Shown: positions 23,700-34,445, numbered from the stretch's first letter. The stretch: 64,000 nt of DNA from Raphanus sativus (GCF_000801105.2 NC_079512.1:2418263-2482262), one strand, 5' to 3'. A program made the numbers and translations. The notes: a model not told the origin generated them from the letters alone.

Positions 23700-26320
23700 A
23701 AAACATACTTTAGTACCCACGGCTTTTCAGAAACAACCATCGGCTTAAAAATAATCTTTAGACAGAAAAATAGCTATGTCTTTAGACAAAAAGGCTATGA
23801 ATTGGTTTGAGCTTGTTGGATGGAAAATAACGACCACAAGTCATGAAAACTAATTGTCCCGAGTCTCGTTGCGTTATGAAAAGTAGTTGGAAAATCTAGT
23901 TACCCACGGCTTTTGTTAATGAGTGGTTTTAAACCATGTTGGTATGTACGGTTGGAGAGAGATGTCTTCAGACAAAGACTCTCGATCCAAACCACATCCA
24001 TTTCTTACCCACAGCTTTATGAAGCAAGTGATGTTTGAGGATGCAAAGTGTGATAAAAAAATTAGTACCCACGGCTTAAAAACAACAACTTTTTTGGCAG
24101 AGATTGTGATTGAAAACGTATGCATACGTCAGTACCCACGGCTTTAAAACCAGTCTTTAGACAGAGACTGAGATTGAAAACGTATGCATTACGTCAGTAC
24201 CACACGGCTTTGCAAAACAGTCTTTAGACAGAGACTGTGATTAAGATATCGTCATCACATAAGTACTAAGGCTTGCAAAAAAAAAGGCTTTTAGACAGAC
24301 TCTGAATGATAACGTCTTTGTCACATTTGTACCCACGGCTCTAGACAAAGACAATGAGTGAACACTTCTTTATTAGACAAAAAGGCTATGAATTGGTTTG
24401 AGCTTGTTGGATGGAAAATAACGACCACAAGTGATGAAAACCAATTGTCCCAAGTCCAGTTGCGTGAAATAACGATCACAAGTTATGAAAAGTAGTTGGA
24501 AATCTTGTTACCCACGGCTTTTGTTAATGGGTGGTTTTAGACAATATTGGTATGTAAGAAGTCTTCAGACAAAGACTCTAGATCTAAACCACATCCATTG
24601 CTTATCCACAGCTCTATGAAGCAAAGGATGTTTGAGGATGCAAAGTGTGATACAATTAGTACCCACGGCTTAAAAAACAAGTCTTTAGACAGAGACTTGA
24701 TTGAATAAACGTATTCATTACGTTAGTACCACGGCTTGCAAAAAAAAAAGAATTCTTGAGACAAAGAGTGTGAATAATAAAATTAGTACCAACGGCTTGC
24801 AAAAAAGGTCTGTAGACAAAGATTGTGTGCTGTGATTAAAAACTTTTTCAGTACATTTGTACCCACGGCTTTGCAAAACAGTCTTTAGACAGAGACTGTG
24901 ATTAAGATATCTTCATCACATAAGTACTAAGGCTTGCAAAAAGGTCTTTATTAGACAAAGACTGAGTTTTCATCACACTTGTGTACCCACGGCTTATATA
25001 AAGTATCAAGACAGGCTGGTAACTGAAAAAAAGATTGTACCCACGGCTTATGAAAAGTATTAAGACAAAGGTTTTAACTGAAAAAAGATGGCATTAAGAC
25101 AAACGCTTACCAAAAAAGGGTCTTTAGACACAGGCTGTGAATGAAAAGTTCTTTATCACACTTGTACCCTCGGCTTTGCAAGAAAGTCTACAGACAAAGA
25201 CAGTGAGTGAACACCTCTTCAATATGTTAACTGTGATTGAAAATGTCATCACATTGTACCCACGGCTAGACAGACTGGGTTGAAAACGTGTTCTACTATA
25301 CATTAGTTACTTACGGCTTAGAAAAGACCAACGGCTTACAAAAAAAAAATTGTAGACAAAGGCTATTCTAAGGCTAATGAGATAGTTGGAAGGATTCATT
25401 AAGACAAACTATGAGCTGGTTTGGGAGATAAAAGATCCCAGGTTATGAAAAATAATTGGAAAATCTTGCTACCCACGGCTTTATTAAGAGGTGATATATA
25501 CGGTTTGAGATAAGTCTTCAGACAAAGACTCTAAATCTAAACCACATCCATTGCTTACCCACAGCTCTAAGAAGCAAAAGATGTTTAAGGATGCGAATTT
25601 AGTACTAACGGCTTATAAACAAATCTTTAGACAGAGACACTGATGTATTTGTTACATTAGTAAATAGTACCCACGGCTTAACAAAGAGTCATCAGACAAA
25701 GACTGAATCTAAAAAGATTCATTGCTTACTACCCACGACTTAGAAAAAAATTTCAGACATCGGCTATGTTACTTTTTCAGTACCCACGGCTTGGAAACTT
25801 TACTGCTCAGTACCCACAGCTCTAAGAAGCAAAATATGTTAAAGGATGCAAAGTGTGACAAAAATTTAGTACTAACGGCTTATAAACAAGTCTTTAGACA
25901 GAGACACTGATTGTAAACGTATCTAGTACCCACGGCTTGCAAAAATGAAGTCTTTACACTGATTTAAAATGTATTCGTTACATTAGCATATAGTACCCAC
26001 GGCTTAACAAAGAGTCATCAGACAAAGACTGAATCTAGAAAAAAATTCAGACATCGGCTAAGTTGCTTTTCCAGTACCCACGGCTTGGAAACAACGTTAC
26101 TGCTCAATAAACGTCTTAAGGCAAAAGACTATGAGCTGAAAAAACATTTTCAGTAACCACGGCTTATAAAGAAGTTTAGACAAAGACTGCACATCAGTTT
26201 TTGGCTTTGTTGGATGGGAAACATAACCAATGGTTTAAACCAAGTCTTTAAGATAGAGACTATAAACAAAATTGGGTTTTAGCTTGCTTGTTGGATGGTT
26301 AGAACGACCAACAGCTTACA
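23700..26320 (+). repeat. Array of ~30 CCCACGGCT boxes with paired small palindromes
   Basis: The phrase ACCCACGGCT occurs about 17 times exactly (for example near 23716, 23902, 24067, 24134, 24331, 24510, 24660, 24985, 25470, 25780, 25993, 26077), with about a dozen one- or two-base variants (ACCACGGCT, ACTAACGGCT, ACCCACAGCT, ACTAAGGCT). It is usually preceded by TTAGT or TTGT. After 8-20 A-rich bases most copies are followed by AGTCTTTAGACAAAGACT or variants, an imperfect palindrome able to form a stem-loop. Basic spacing is about 60-90 bp but irregular. A higher-order unit of ~590 bp is also seen: 23790-24095 and 24380-24690 align throughout, with weaker copies near 25400-25640 and 25800-25915. 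All frames are full of stops, so it is non-coding. I know no described family with this module. Confidence 0.9.
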
Positions 26321-26379
26321 CCATGAACCAAAACTAACACTATTCCTTTATTTTATCATTTGCGGCTAAACTCAGAAGC

Positions 26380-27125
26380 TAGAAAGCTACTAATCGAGTC
26401 TTACGTTGCTCTATGCAGAGGTGATACACAGCTGGAGGCACTGATCAGGCTCTCGGAAGCAATTGCTAGGAGGTGACAAGTTATCAATTTTCTTTATCTC
26501 TGAACTTTGTTTTTTTTTTCAGGTGAAACCGAGTCATGTTCTTCTATAGCTGTCAGACTTCTTCAGTTATCAAAGGTAACTTTCAAACCTCTTTTTCTTT
26601 ACTTATCTCCTGATATCTCCCAAAATCTCAGTCACATATTCATTTCTCTTATCCAGTGTTAAGTTAGGTGATATTGATCCAGAGTATCAAGATGCTAGGG
26701 GCACAGATGGATTTGAAAATCCTGGTAATGGGGATGAAGATCAACAGAAGGGTGCAGCCGAGCCAGCTCCTCTGCTACTGCAAATACTTAAGCACCTCTT
26801 CCTTTTGATCTGAGTCACTTAAGAACCATAACAAACATCATTGTGTATTCTCAACAGATAATGGAGAAGCAGCTCCAATGAAAGAATCACACAGGCCTTA
26901 AGTCATTCGCTTTTAGACAACACAAAGACACTGTAAGCAAAGACAGTAAGCAACTAAGCACTCTTCAGTTCTCGCGAGACCATTACTTTCTCTCTTCAAC
27001 TCGTGATACAACTTAACTCTTATTCTTCTTTAGGTTCTGATGGAATCAGCAGAACGAGAAAAAAGAAATACAGTTCGCAAGAGCAAGTCAAACTTGATAT
27101 CAAGGAACTCAGAGCCATTACTGAG
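26380..27125 (+). other. Exon-like segments downstream of the CCCACGGCT array
   Basis: Several stretches flanked by good splice signals follow the array: one after TATGCAG at ~26418 (readable as [16 protein letters not shown]), one after TTTTTTCAG at ~26521 ending CAAAG before GTAAC at 26575, one after TATCCAG at ~26656 (acidic, GDIDPEYQDARGTDGFENPG), one after CAACAG at ~26860, and one after TTCTTTAG at ~27035 ending ACTGAG before GTAAATCC at 27126 (basic, SRTRKKKYSSQEQVK). Composition is gene-like compared with the flanks, but I could not join them in one open frame. This is either a decayed protein gene, a lncRNA with exonised remnants, or a gene I failed to splice. I do not recognise the peptides. 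Confidence 0.4.
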
Positions 27126-27249
27126 GTAAATCCAATCCAAAACATTAACTGTAGGGATATATTCCTCTTATTTTACCACTTCAAGGGTAAAAACTCACGA
27201 GGTAACTATGAAGTATTTTTCGTCAACTAAAAAGTAAAAACTAAACATT

Positions 27250-28520
27250 TTGAATGTTTTTGATTTTGTGTCATGCGTTTAACCCTCTGTAGTCATTCTA
27301 AACGAGTTAGCATCTCTTTATTTTGGTGTTTGTATGTATTGTAGGGTCTCTCATTTCATTGAAATCTATGTATCTTGGATTCTCTGGTAGATAAACATAA
27401 GTGAGAGATTCCTTCAGTTGTAGTAGTATTTTTGAATCTTGATGAATGTTTTTTATTTTGCGTTACCTTCAGTGACAATTCTAAACAGTGTTAGTATCTC
27501 TTTAGTTTGGTGCTTTTATGTATTTTAAGGTTTCTCTTTCATGAACTAGACTATATTTTAGGGTCTTTTGTAGATTAACAGGCGAAGAAACTCATACAGA
27601 TTTTGTGAGTAGTTTCCTTGAATTTTGAATGTATTTGTTTTGTGTTATGCTCCTCCTACGCTCAGTGATCAATCTAAACCGCATTAGTAATCTGTATGTT
27701 GATTAGAAAAAGTTATTATTCTAAATTAGTTTGGTACTTGTATGTACCTATTATAATGTATTATTTTTATGAAGTCACTTCTAGATCAATGTAGGTGATA
27801 AACTCTTGCCGTATGTGGTCGTAGTTTCCTTAAAATCTTGAAATGTAACTGTTTTGTGTTGTACTCCTAACCCTCGGTGATCATTGTAAACATGTGAAAT
27901 GGCATCTTCACAAATCTGCATATTGATTATACTGTGTTAGATTCTATAAATTGTATATGTTGACTTGAGTTTTTCAGTGATTGAAATTTTCTCTGTTATC
28001 AAGTCTATCTCTTGATCTCTGAGTCTTGGCAACATTTATCATCGGTTTAGTATATGTGAGATTGTATTAGTATATGTGAGATTTAGAAACTTATTGCTTG
28101 TTAATCCTTGAAAACTTTAAGTGATATATACTTATAAGAAAATACCATTTAAGCATCAGAAATGTTTCTTAAAGAACTATTTTCATATCATTACTAACTA
28201 CAACCCTATAAGTGATTTAGCATTTGTAGGATTCTAGAAACTGATCGATAATATATATATCCATTCATGAGAAGGTTATTTTATTTTGTGTTTATATTGT
28301 TGCTTTGTTTGGTGCTTGTATGTATCTTGCCGCTTGTGAGAATAGGTTTATTGAATTTTGAATGTTTAGGTTTTGTTTTATTACTCTAAATACTCTGTGA
28401 TCATTTCTAAACATGTGAAATGATAAGTCCACAATCCTCATATGCTGATGATCACTGTGTTACATTCTATAATTGTACATTACAGCCTATCCCTTGATCA
28501 CTGAGTTTCTAAGAAACGGC
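27250..28520. repeat. Diverged tandem array with ~190-500 bp units
   Basis: A recurring motif, GAATGT-x-TTTTGTGTTATGC, then CTCTGTGATCATTCTAAAC and GTTAGCATCT, begins at about 27250, 27440, 27625, 27839 and 28357. Units 1-3 also share TTTGGTGCTTGTATGTAT and a stretch ending AGTTTCCTTGAATTTTGAA. Units 4 and 5 share CATGTGAAATG and ACTGTGTTAGATTCTATAA. Spacing is uneven and divergence high. No reading frame. It may be intronic or 3' sequence of the same locus as the array at 23.7-26.3 kb. Confidence 0.7.
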
Positions 28521-29148
28521 ATTTGGGGTTGCTTAACTAAAGAGTCTTGTTGTGACTTGTGAATCCATGTTATCGATTATGACTATATTGCAATAGATTC
28601 AACTTTAATGTTTAGAGAGAAAAATCATTACTTTTTTACAAAGACAATTTGAATTTCATATGTACATAAACAATCATGTTCTTTGTATATTTTAATATCT
28701 TTGTGGTAGATTATAAGATCTGTTTCTTGCATTATGTTTGGTCATCATATCGTCTATTGCTTGTTCTTGGCTTCAGTTGATATAACATCATTGACGTTTG
28801 CTTCTCTCTTGATTCTTGGAATATAGTTAGTATGGTAAACTGATATCTCCGCTTTATTTTCTTTTGGATGTTAGATCACATAGCTTTTTCTTCTTCTATA
28901 GTCTACATTCTTTTTTTTTTGTCACGAAACTATAGTCTACATTCTTTACTCTGATTAATTAGTTGATAAGTACAGCAAGTTTCATATTAAATAACGTTTT
29001 ACCTACTAATAATAGACAAAGTTGTTTCACTAGCAATATCCATTAGTTTATTAAGTTATCCGTTCACCATGAGCGATGAATCTTTTCGGTATCATTCAAA
29101 TATCCGGAAGTGACGTTACCATCATCAGTTACCCAAACAAAACATTAA
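28520..29148. other. AT-rich intergenic region
   Basis: Nothing recognisable as a gene. A small direct repeat of TATAGTCTACATTC at about 28899-28945 flanks a T-rich, transposon-like scrap. Confidence 0.45.
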
Positions 29149-29754
29149 GGGCCTGACTGGTGTAACTGCAGCGGTTGCGGGAGTTTGCGGGTGCGGGTGG
29201 TTGCGGTTTTAAGCGTTTTTTAGAGATTTGTATGACTGGTATAGCTGTTAGAAATTGTTGCGTTTGCGGGACTCTTATGACTGGTAAACTACAAAACGCA
29301 ACATCTGTTAAATAATAATTTAACAATATTTACATTTTATGTAATTATAAAAATATTAAAAATCATAAAAATATGATAAATATAAAATTTATATTTATAA
29401 AATCATATTATTCAATTTTAAAAATTTATAGAAAATATTTTAGTTTTGAATTTTATAATATAAATTGAAATATAATATAAATACATTTTACAATTTCTAT
29501 TATTTCAATTGAAAATTTTTATTGGATATTTTTAGTATTATTTTTATTTATTCTGTTTTTAAAGAAAAAAAATTTACCCTCCCGCAACTGCCCGCAACCG
29601 CAAACGCTAGCTGGAACCAGCTTTTGATTTTAAGAGGTTCAGAGCGGTTTGAAGCGTTTTGTAGTGTTTTCTGTGATTGTTTCGAAACGCCAACAACCGC
29701 TATAAACCGCAAAAGCTGCGTTTGCGGGTGGTAGCGGAAAGACCAGTCGGCACC
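29149..29754 (-). mobile_element. GC-box MITE (TGACTGG ends), copy 2
   Basis: Inverted, near full-length copy of the element at 14176-14798. It starts GGGCCTGACTGGTGTAACTG and ends with the complement of GGTGCCGACTGGTCTTTCCG. The AT-rich core matches the complement of copy 1 closely (for instance TTTTATTGGATATTTTTAG). Confidence 0.8.
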
Positions 29755-29759
29755 TAAAC

Positions 29760-30487
29760 AAACCTACTACAGCTAAATCCCTGTCAAGCATTATTATGAA
29801 ACTAATAATTTTAATTAACTCTCTAAAACTAATTAAACATTGTTTGGCAAAATTTGTTTCTATCTGATCCAATAATTACTAATCAAAAGGTATTTCTTTT
29901 CCCATGCCTGTTTTTAACTAATTTATAACCAAAAACAATAGTTTAACGATGAACACGCACAGTATTTAAGCCTATTGATACCAACTCTTGACCGGTGTGT
30001 TCTTTCCGCTTGTATTGTATCTGAACAAGTTTGAATGAATGAAATTAAGTGATGTTACAGAAAAAAAAGGTAAATATTGTGAAGAATATTGCCACCCTGT
30101 AACCACCGGTTGGTAGATGCAATTTGTATGTTAGGTTTGAGCTCTATTAAGAGCTTCCAACTCTATATTAAATCCACAAAATACATTTCTTACACTTCTA
30201 TATAACTCCATTTCTTGCTATATTATTGCTTTCTTCTTTAATTATATATGGTTGCGTATGATGCAAGTACTTTCTTAGTTTATTTCATTTTTAAACATCG
30301 TCCTCTTCTTTTAATGAGCAGCTTTATTTTAATATTCAAACCGTGAAATGGTTTTTAAAGAGTACTACGAATCATACAGTCAACGTACTAGCTAAAAATA
30401 AAAGATTATGAAACTCATACAACAAAACTTATGAGCCATCACAAGCAAAAACGGCACGACGTTCACTTTTTTCATCAAGAAGGCTAT
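29760..30487. other. Intergenic region
   Basis: No gene or bounded element seen; AT-rich with scattered short frames. Confidence 0.5.
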
Positions 30488-30495
30488 AACCGGGA

Positions 30496-31191
30496 ATTAG
30501 GGATGGGCACTTTACCCAATATCCAAAGCCGCATCCGAAATTCTACCCGAAAAGCCCGAACCGAAATCCGAACCGAATTAGCAAAATACCCAAATGGATA
30601 TTAAGTTAAGAGAAATTGGATATCCAAACCTGAACGGATAATACCCGAACCCGAATGGATATCCGAAGATAACCGAACATATATATACTTACCCTTATAT
30701 TTCTAGTTTATATCTCTCATTTTATTTAAAATATTTATATTGATACTACAAACTTCAAGGTCATATAATATACATATGATTACGGAGAAAATGATTTGAC
30801 ATTCACTTAAAATGCATGTTAAGCTTTTTGTTCATGTATTAACAAAATTTATATCCAAAATTTAAAAGTAATAATAAAACTAATGTTTATTTATTTTTGA
30901 AACGTTATCTCTAAATCTAATTATCATATAATCTATTAAAAATTAAAAAATAAGTTAAGTAAAATCTATATTTTTAGATATAATAAACTTTAAAAAATTA
31001 AAAATTAAATTTTTTCTTTCAAAATCTAAATATTCGAACCCGATCTGAAATAACCGAACCCGAACTAAAAATACCCGAATCCGACCCGAAATACAGAAAT
31101 ACCCGAACAGGTATTATAGCCCTATACCGAAATACCCGAAAATCCGAAATACCCGATCTGAACCCGAACGGGTACCCGAACGCCCACCTCT
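30496..31191. mobile_element. hAT-like MITE with CCGAACCC-rich arms
   Basis: The left end TAGGGATGGGCACTTTACCC and the right end read in reverse TAGAGGTGGGCGTTCGGGTA form imperfect inverted ends, flanked by the 8-bp repeat AACCGGGA (30488-30495 and 31192-31199). Arms are rich in CCGAA/ACCCGAA words in opposite orientation around an AT-rich core. It is a cousin of the element at 8831-9467 and has no transposase frame. Confidence 0.8.
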
Positions 31192-31806
31192 AACCGGGAT
31201 AATAAACCGACAAGAGAATGCACGCCGTTTATAATGAAAGTGACCGTGTCTCGGAAACAGCGAATAGGTTTCTGGTCCAAAGAGGATAACATGATCACAA
31301 CATGATCGTAACAATAAGACAAACTCAAATCCTCCCATTACTCTTTCTTGATTTCTAACAATTCTCTCCTGATTTATATTTATTTTTTCGTGTTATCACC
31401 AAATACAAATATTTTCGATAAAGACAAAATCCTTTTTTATTTTCAAAGATAGTTCCTTTGTGATAGAAACTTAGTTCTAAAATGTTTAAAATGTGTTCTT
31501 TTCCAGACATAACCTATTTGTATATATCTCTCTCACTGGTAGTCTGTTACTTTTTCTCACCGGAGATTTGATTCTGCTTCATCTGTAATTCTTCTTCTCA
31601 TCTCTCTGTTTCTGAAAAGTAAGTAAAGTTTGAATCTTTACATTCTTTTTGTAACGATTCCTTGTAAAAAGTTTCTATTTTGGGAATGAATGAATGTTTC
31701 TCTGATGCTAATGTTTCAATCCATTATGAAATAGAAAATCTGTTTAGGTTCTTTCTTAAACATTGTCGAGACTTGCGAGACACGTAACAACGGTGAAGCA
31801 TATCAG

Positions 31807-32702
31807 ATGGTCAGATATAACCATCACAATTCCAGAATACCATCATCATCATCAACGTTATTATCATCACCATTGCTAGATTTGAGAGTGTTCTACGTCA
31901 GAATCTTCAACTTCAAGGTGGATGATGAATCCACACCTGAGGTCCTCACAATCACTCACATCCCTCTTCATCCAGATTCACTTCTAGAGATCAACGGCGT
32001 CCGAACGAGCTTCGTTTCCTCTCAGCTAAGGCGAGACCGTGTTGATAAGATATCAGAAGCGGCTACCTATATCAGCACAGACAACATAAGGTTATCCGGT
32101 AGTGTGAAGTTCGAGGTGCACGACAGAGATGAGCTTGTTTTGTCTGGAACGTTAGAGATGTCTAGTAGTAAGCGGTGTAACATGAACTGTGAAGCAGGGT
32201 GCGGTTTCTTGAAGGAGAAGCATGTTGTTTGTTCAGAGTTGCCAAGTGTTGAAGTACATGTCACTGGTTGCGTGTCAGAAACACCCATCATTTTGACCAA
32301 GACACTTCATCTTGGTTTCAGAAAGAAGCATCAGAGTAGAGCGTCTGCGTTAGATTCTATTCCAGAGTATGAAGCTGGTGAGCCTCAGAAAGAAGGCAGC
32401 TCATCTGAGGTATGTTCAAAGTCGCTGCTGTCTCGGTTCTTTGTAAAGTTTTGGCCTAACTGTTGGATTGTGTTTAGGTAACAGAATACGGAAGATATAA
32501 AGAAGATTATGATGACGACAGCATGTATATGAGAAGAGAGTACGGAGATGGCGAAGATGGAGAGATGTCATGGTTCAATGCAGGTGTGAGGGTTGGTGTG
32601 GGAATAGGGCTTGGTGTGTGTGTAGGACTCGGCATTGGAGTTGGACTTCTGGTGCGTACATATCAATCAACATCCAGAAACTTCAGAAGAAGGCTTATCT
32701 AG
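31807..32702 (+). CDS. At1g75180-type protein (annotated erythronate-4-phosphate dehydrogenase family), C-terminal membrane anchor
   Basis: Two exons, 31807-32409 and 32478-32702, encode 275 residues with one GT-AG intron. A 5'-UTR intron is likely at 31619-31747. Residues 1-200 are a soluble domain with LRVFYVRIF and a Cys-rich stretch (RCNMNCEAGCGF). The second exon encodes an acidic patch (YKEDYDDDSMYM), then a Gly/Val membrane helix (VGVGIGLGVCVGLGIGVG) and a short basic tail RNFRRRLI. This layout and its position next to ERDL6 and DUF620 fit the Arabidopsis pair At1g19400/At1g75180. The dehydrogenase name there is automatic; I see no nucleotide-binding GxGxxG fold in an enzyme context, since the glycines form the membrane helix. 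Function unknown, probably membrane-anchored with a cytosolic N-terminus. Confidence 0.8.
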
Positions 32703-33650
32703 TTTCAGACTCAAATTGTCTCAAGCTTCTTAATTAGCATTCTCTAACTTTCTCACATTGCACTTCAAATCTACTAAGCTACTATATAGTCTAATAGCTA
32801 ATACTGGTGTGTAGTTATTATAATCTTTATTCATGTGTCATGTGTGTGTTTTCCATTTGTGTCTTTAGATTTTTGAAAGTAATCATTCTATTCTTCCTCT
32901 GTTTGTTGAGTTTCAGACAGAAAGAACCAAAGCTTGTTGTTGCGTACATTGAATGTAAATAAATGCTTTGAATACAAGAGTTGTTGGATTCACTTGCAAA
33001 CTTGGGTATGGTGTTCATTGAGATCATTATACAAACAAATCAAAAATAGCAAACATGGTTTTGGTTCCTGCAATCAAGAACAACTAACATTGTTATCGTC
33101 CTCAAATGCTCACTAGTCCTCCTCGCAAACTCTTTCAAACAACTCACTTAATGGCACAATTGTACAAGAAGATGCACCACAATCACCAATCATATCTTTC
33201 TTCATCTCAGGGTTTTGCTATTCTATGCTTTCCTAGATCTTCGGAAACAGATCAAAGCCACCATTCTCGCCTTCTCAGTATCTTGCATTTTGAGAAACTA
33301 TATAGCTCGACGACATCACTAGTGCCTATACAAAAAAAATAATTCATCCCCTGTAAAACTGAGTAACAGAAATAACATTCCGACATCACCTGTGTCTATG
33401 CAAAAACATCCATTCGGTTATAATTGGTTTGATTAAAAGGTTAACAAAATTGCAATCATTGAAACAAAAAAAAAATTAAGTTTAGCCGAAACAAAGCTCA
33501 GAAAATTTGCACCAGTCATATCAGTGATTGAATAATCTCATATGTCCAGACATAAATTAGAAGCAAATTCATCATCGCTCGTAACACTAGAAAACGAAAA
33601 CAAAAAACAAAGAATAAAAAAAACTCAGAGAATGCTACTAAAGTTGTAGC
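32703..33650. other. Intergenic region between converging genes
   Basis: Holds the 3' end of the preceding plus-strand gene and, from the other side, the tail of the minus-strand snoRNA transcript. Nothing else recognised; frames at 32934-33342 are short and without family resemblance. Confidence 0.5.
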
Positions 33651-33718
33651 GGTGGCAGACAATCTACACGGCATCAATTCAGACCGCCCGTCTGCTAGTA
33701 TCTCATCACTGTTTCACC
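33651..33718 (-). ncRNA. U43: C/D box snoRNA, U43/snR70-like, guiding 18S rRNA methylation
   Basis: On the minus strand: terminal stem GGTG (33718-33715) with CACC (33654-33651); box C GTGATGA (33709-33703); guide GACGGGCGGT (33692-33683) directly followed by box D' CTGA (33682-33679); a C'-like TTGATG; and a final box CTGC (33658-33655) in place of the usual CTGA. The guide is complementary to the universal 18S segment ACCGCCCGTC near the decoding site. The fifth base upstream of D' pairs with the C that human SNORD43 and yeast snR70 methylate, and spacing from box C to guide matches human U43. The non-canonical D box is the only weak point. It is probably co-transcribed with the next snoRNA. 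Confidence 0.85.
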
Positions 33719-33778
33719 CCCATTAATAAAACAAAACACAAACAACAAAACCAAAACTTAATTCAAATTAAGACATAT

Positions 33779-33861
33779 GGCATCAGATAATAAGCGGAGA
33801 TTGTTTGTCAAACACTATTTATTCTGCGTTTTTAAGCATAATAATCAATTCATCACTTGCC
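33779..33861 (-). ncRNA. C/D box snoRNA, predicted 25S rRNA guide
   Basis: On the minus strand: terminal stem GGCA/TGCC closes the RNA, box C GTGATGA lies at 33856-33850, and box D CTGA at 33786-33783 with TGCC following. The sequence upstream of box D, CTCCGCTTATT, is complementary to the conserved AATAAGCGGAG near the 5' end of 25S rRNA (the ITS4 primer site). Two bases next to box D do not pair. By the +5 rule the target would be the U in that segment. Length about 83 nt, 60 nt upstream of the U43-like snoRNA on the same strand. Arabidopsis has snoRNA loci I recall as At1g75163/At1g75166 in the corresponding position. Confidence 0.75.
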
Positions 33862-34245
33862 ATCTACAATTACACTAGTAGTTAGAAAAAAAACTAAAAT
33901 AGATAATTAACAAAGAAGAAGGAAGTTTCGGTCGATTCATTTGACGCCAAAGCAAGAGGAAATAATGCAATGGGTTGGTAAGATAACCGTTTCGATCTCT
34001 GCACCCGTTCTTAACCTCTCTACCATTCTTCGTTAGTGATTTTACTCACTTTTTTGGTTAGAAAAGTGGGTAAACAGATGCATTCACAAATCCACTTAAT
34101 TCAAAAACATTTTCAAACAACAATCAAGAACACACCTAACAAAATAAGTATAACAAACAAAGAATTTAAGCGAGGATAAAAAGCTGCAGACGATGATGAT
34201 GATGAAGGTGTTGGATAGGTTGTACTTCAAAATTGGAGTTTATCG

Positions 34246-34327
34246 TTATTTATATATAGCGGAGATCCTTCTAGCCATCCTAGGGTTTTGCTTTTTAATG
34301 GACTTGACGGAGTCATTCTAATGGGCC
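34246..34327 (-). promoter_or_regulatory. Promoter of the snoRNA pair: site II, telo-box, TATA
   Basis: Reading on the minus strand: a site II element GGCCCA (34327-34322), a telo-box AAACCCTAG (about 34288-34280), then a TATA box CTATATATAAATA (about 34258-34246). This trio in this order is the known promoter layout of plant snoRNA and ribosomal protein genes. Transcription would start near 34220, giving a precursor of ~550 nt that includes both snoRNAs. Confidence 0.8.
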
Positions 34328-34445
34328 GGATGATAAACAGCTCTGGTCCGTTTTAGTTTGGTCCATTATGGTGCTTAACGAACCTAGTAGCACTTTTGTT
34401 CATTTGATTTTCATGTGTTTAGCAAAGTATACATCTCTCTACTAG

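Noticed and set aside
23700..26320. CRISPR-like repeat array
   Set aside because: Plant nuclear DNA, imperfect repeats, no constant-length unique spacers and no cas genes; the structure is hierarchical tandem duplication.
32577..32654. Rossmann-type Gly-rich motif in the At1g75180-type protein (dehydrogenase reading)
   Set aside because: The glycines lie in a hydrophobic helix next to a basic C-terminal tail, which reads better as a membrane anchor.
33960..34110. Third snoRNA (H/ACA) in the snoRNA transcript
   Set aside because: Hairpins such as AAGTGG/CCCACTT are visible, but no convincing H box and ACA box in the right places.
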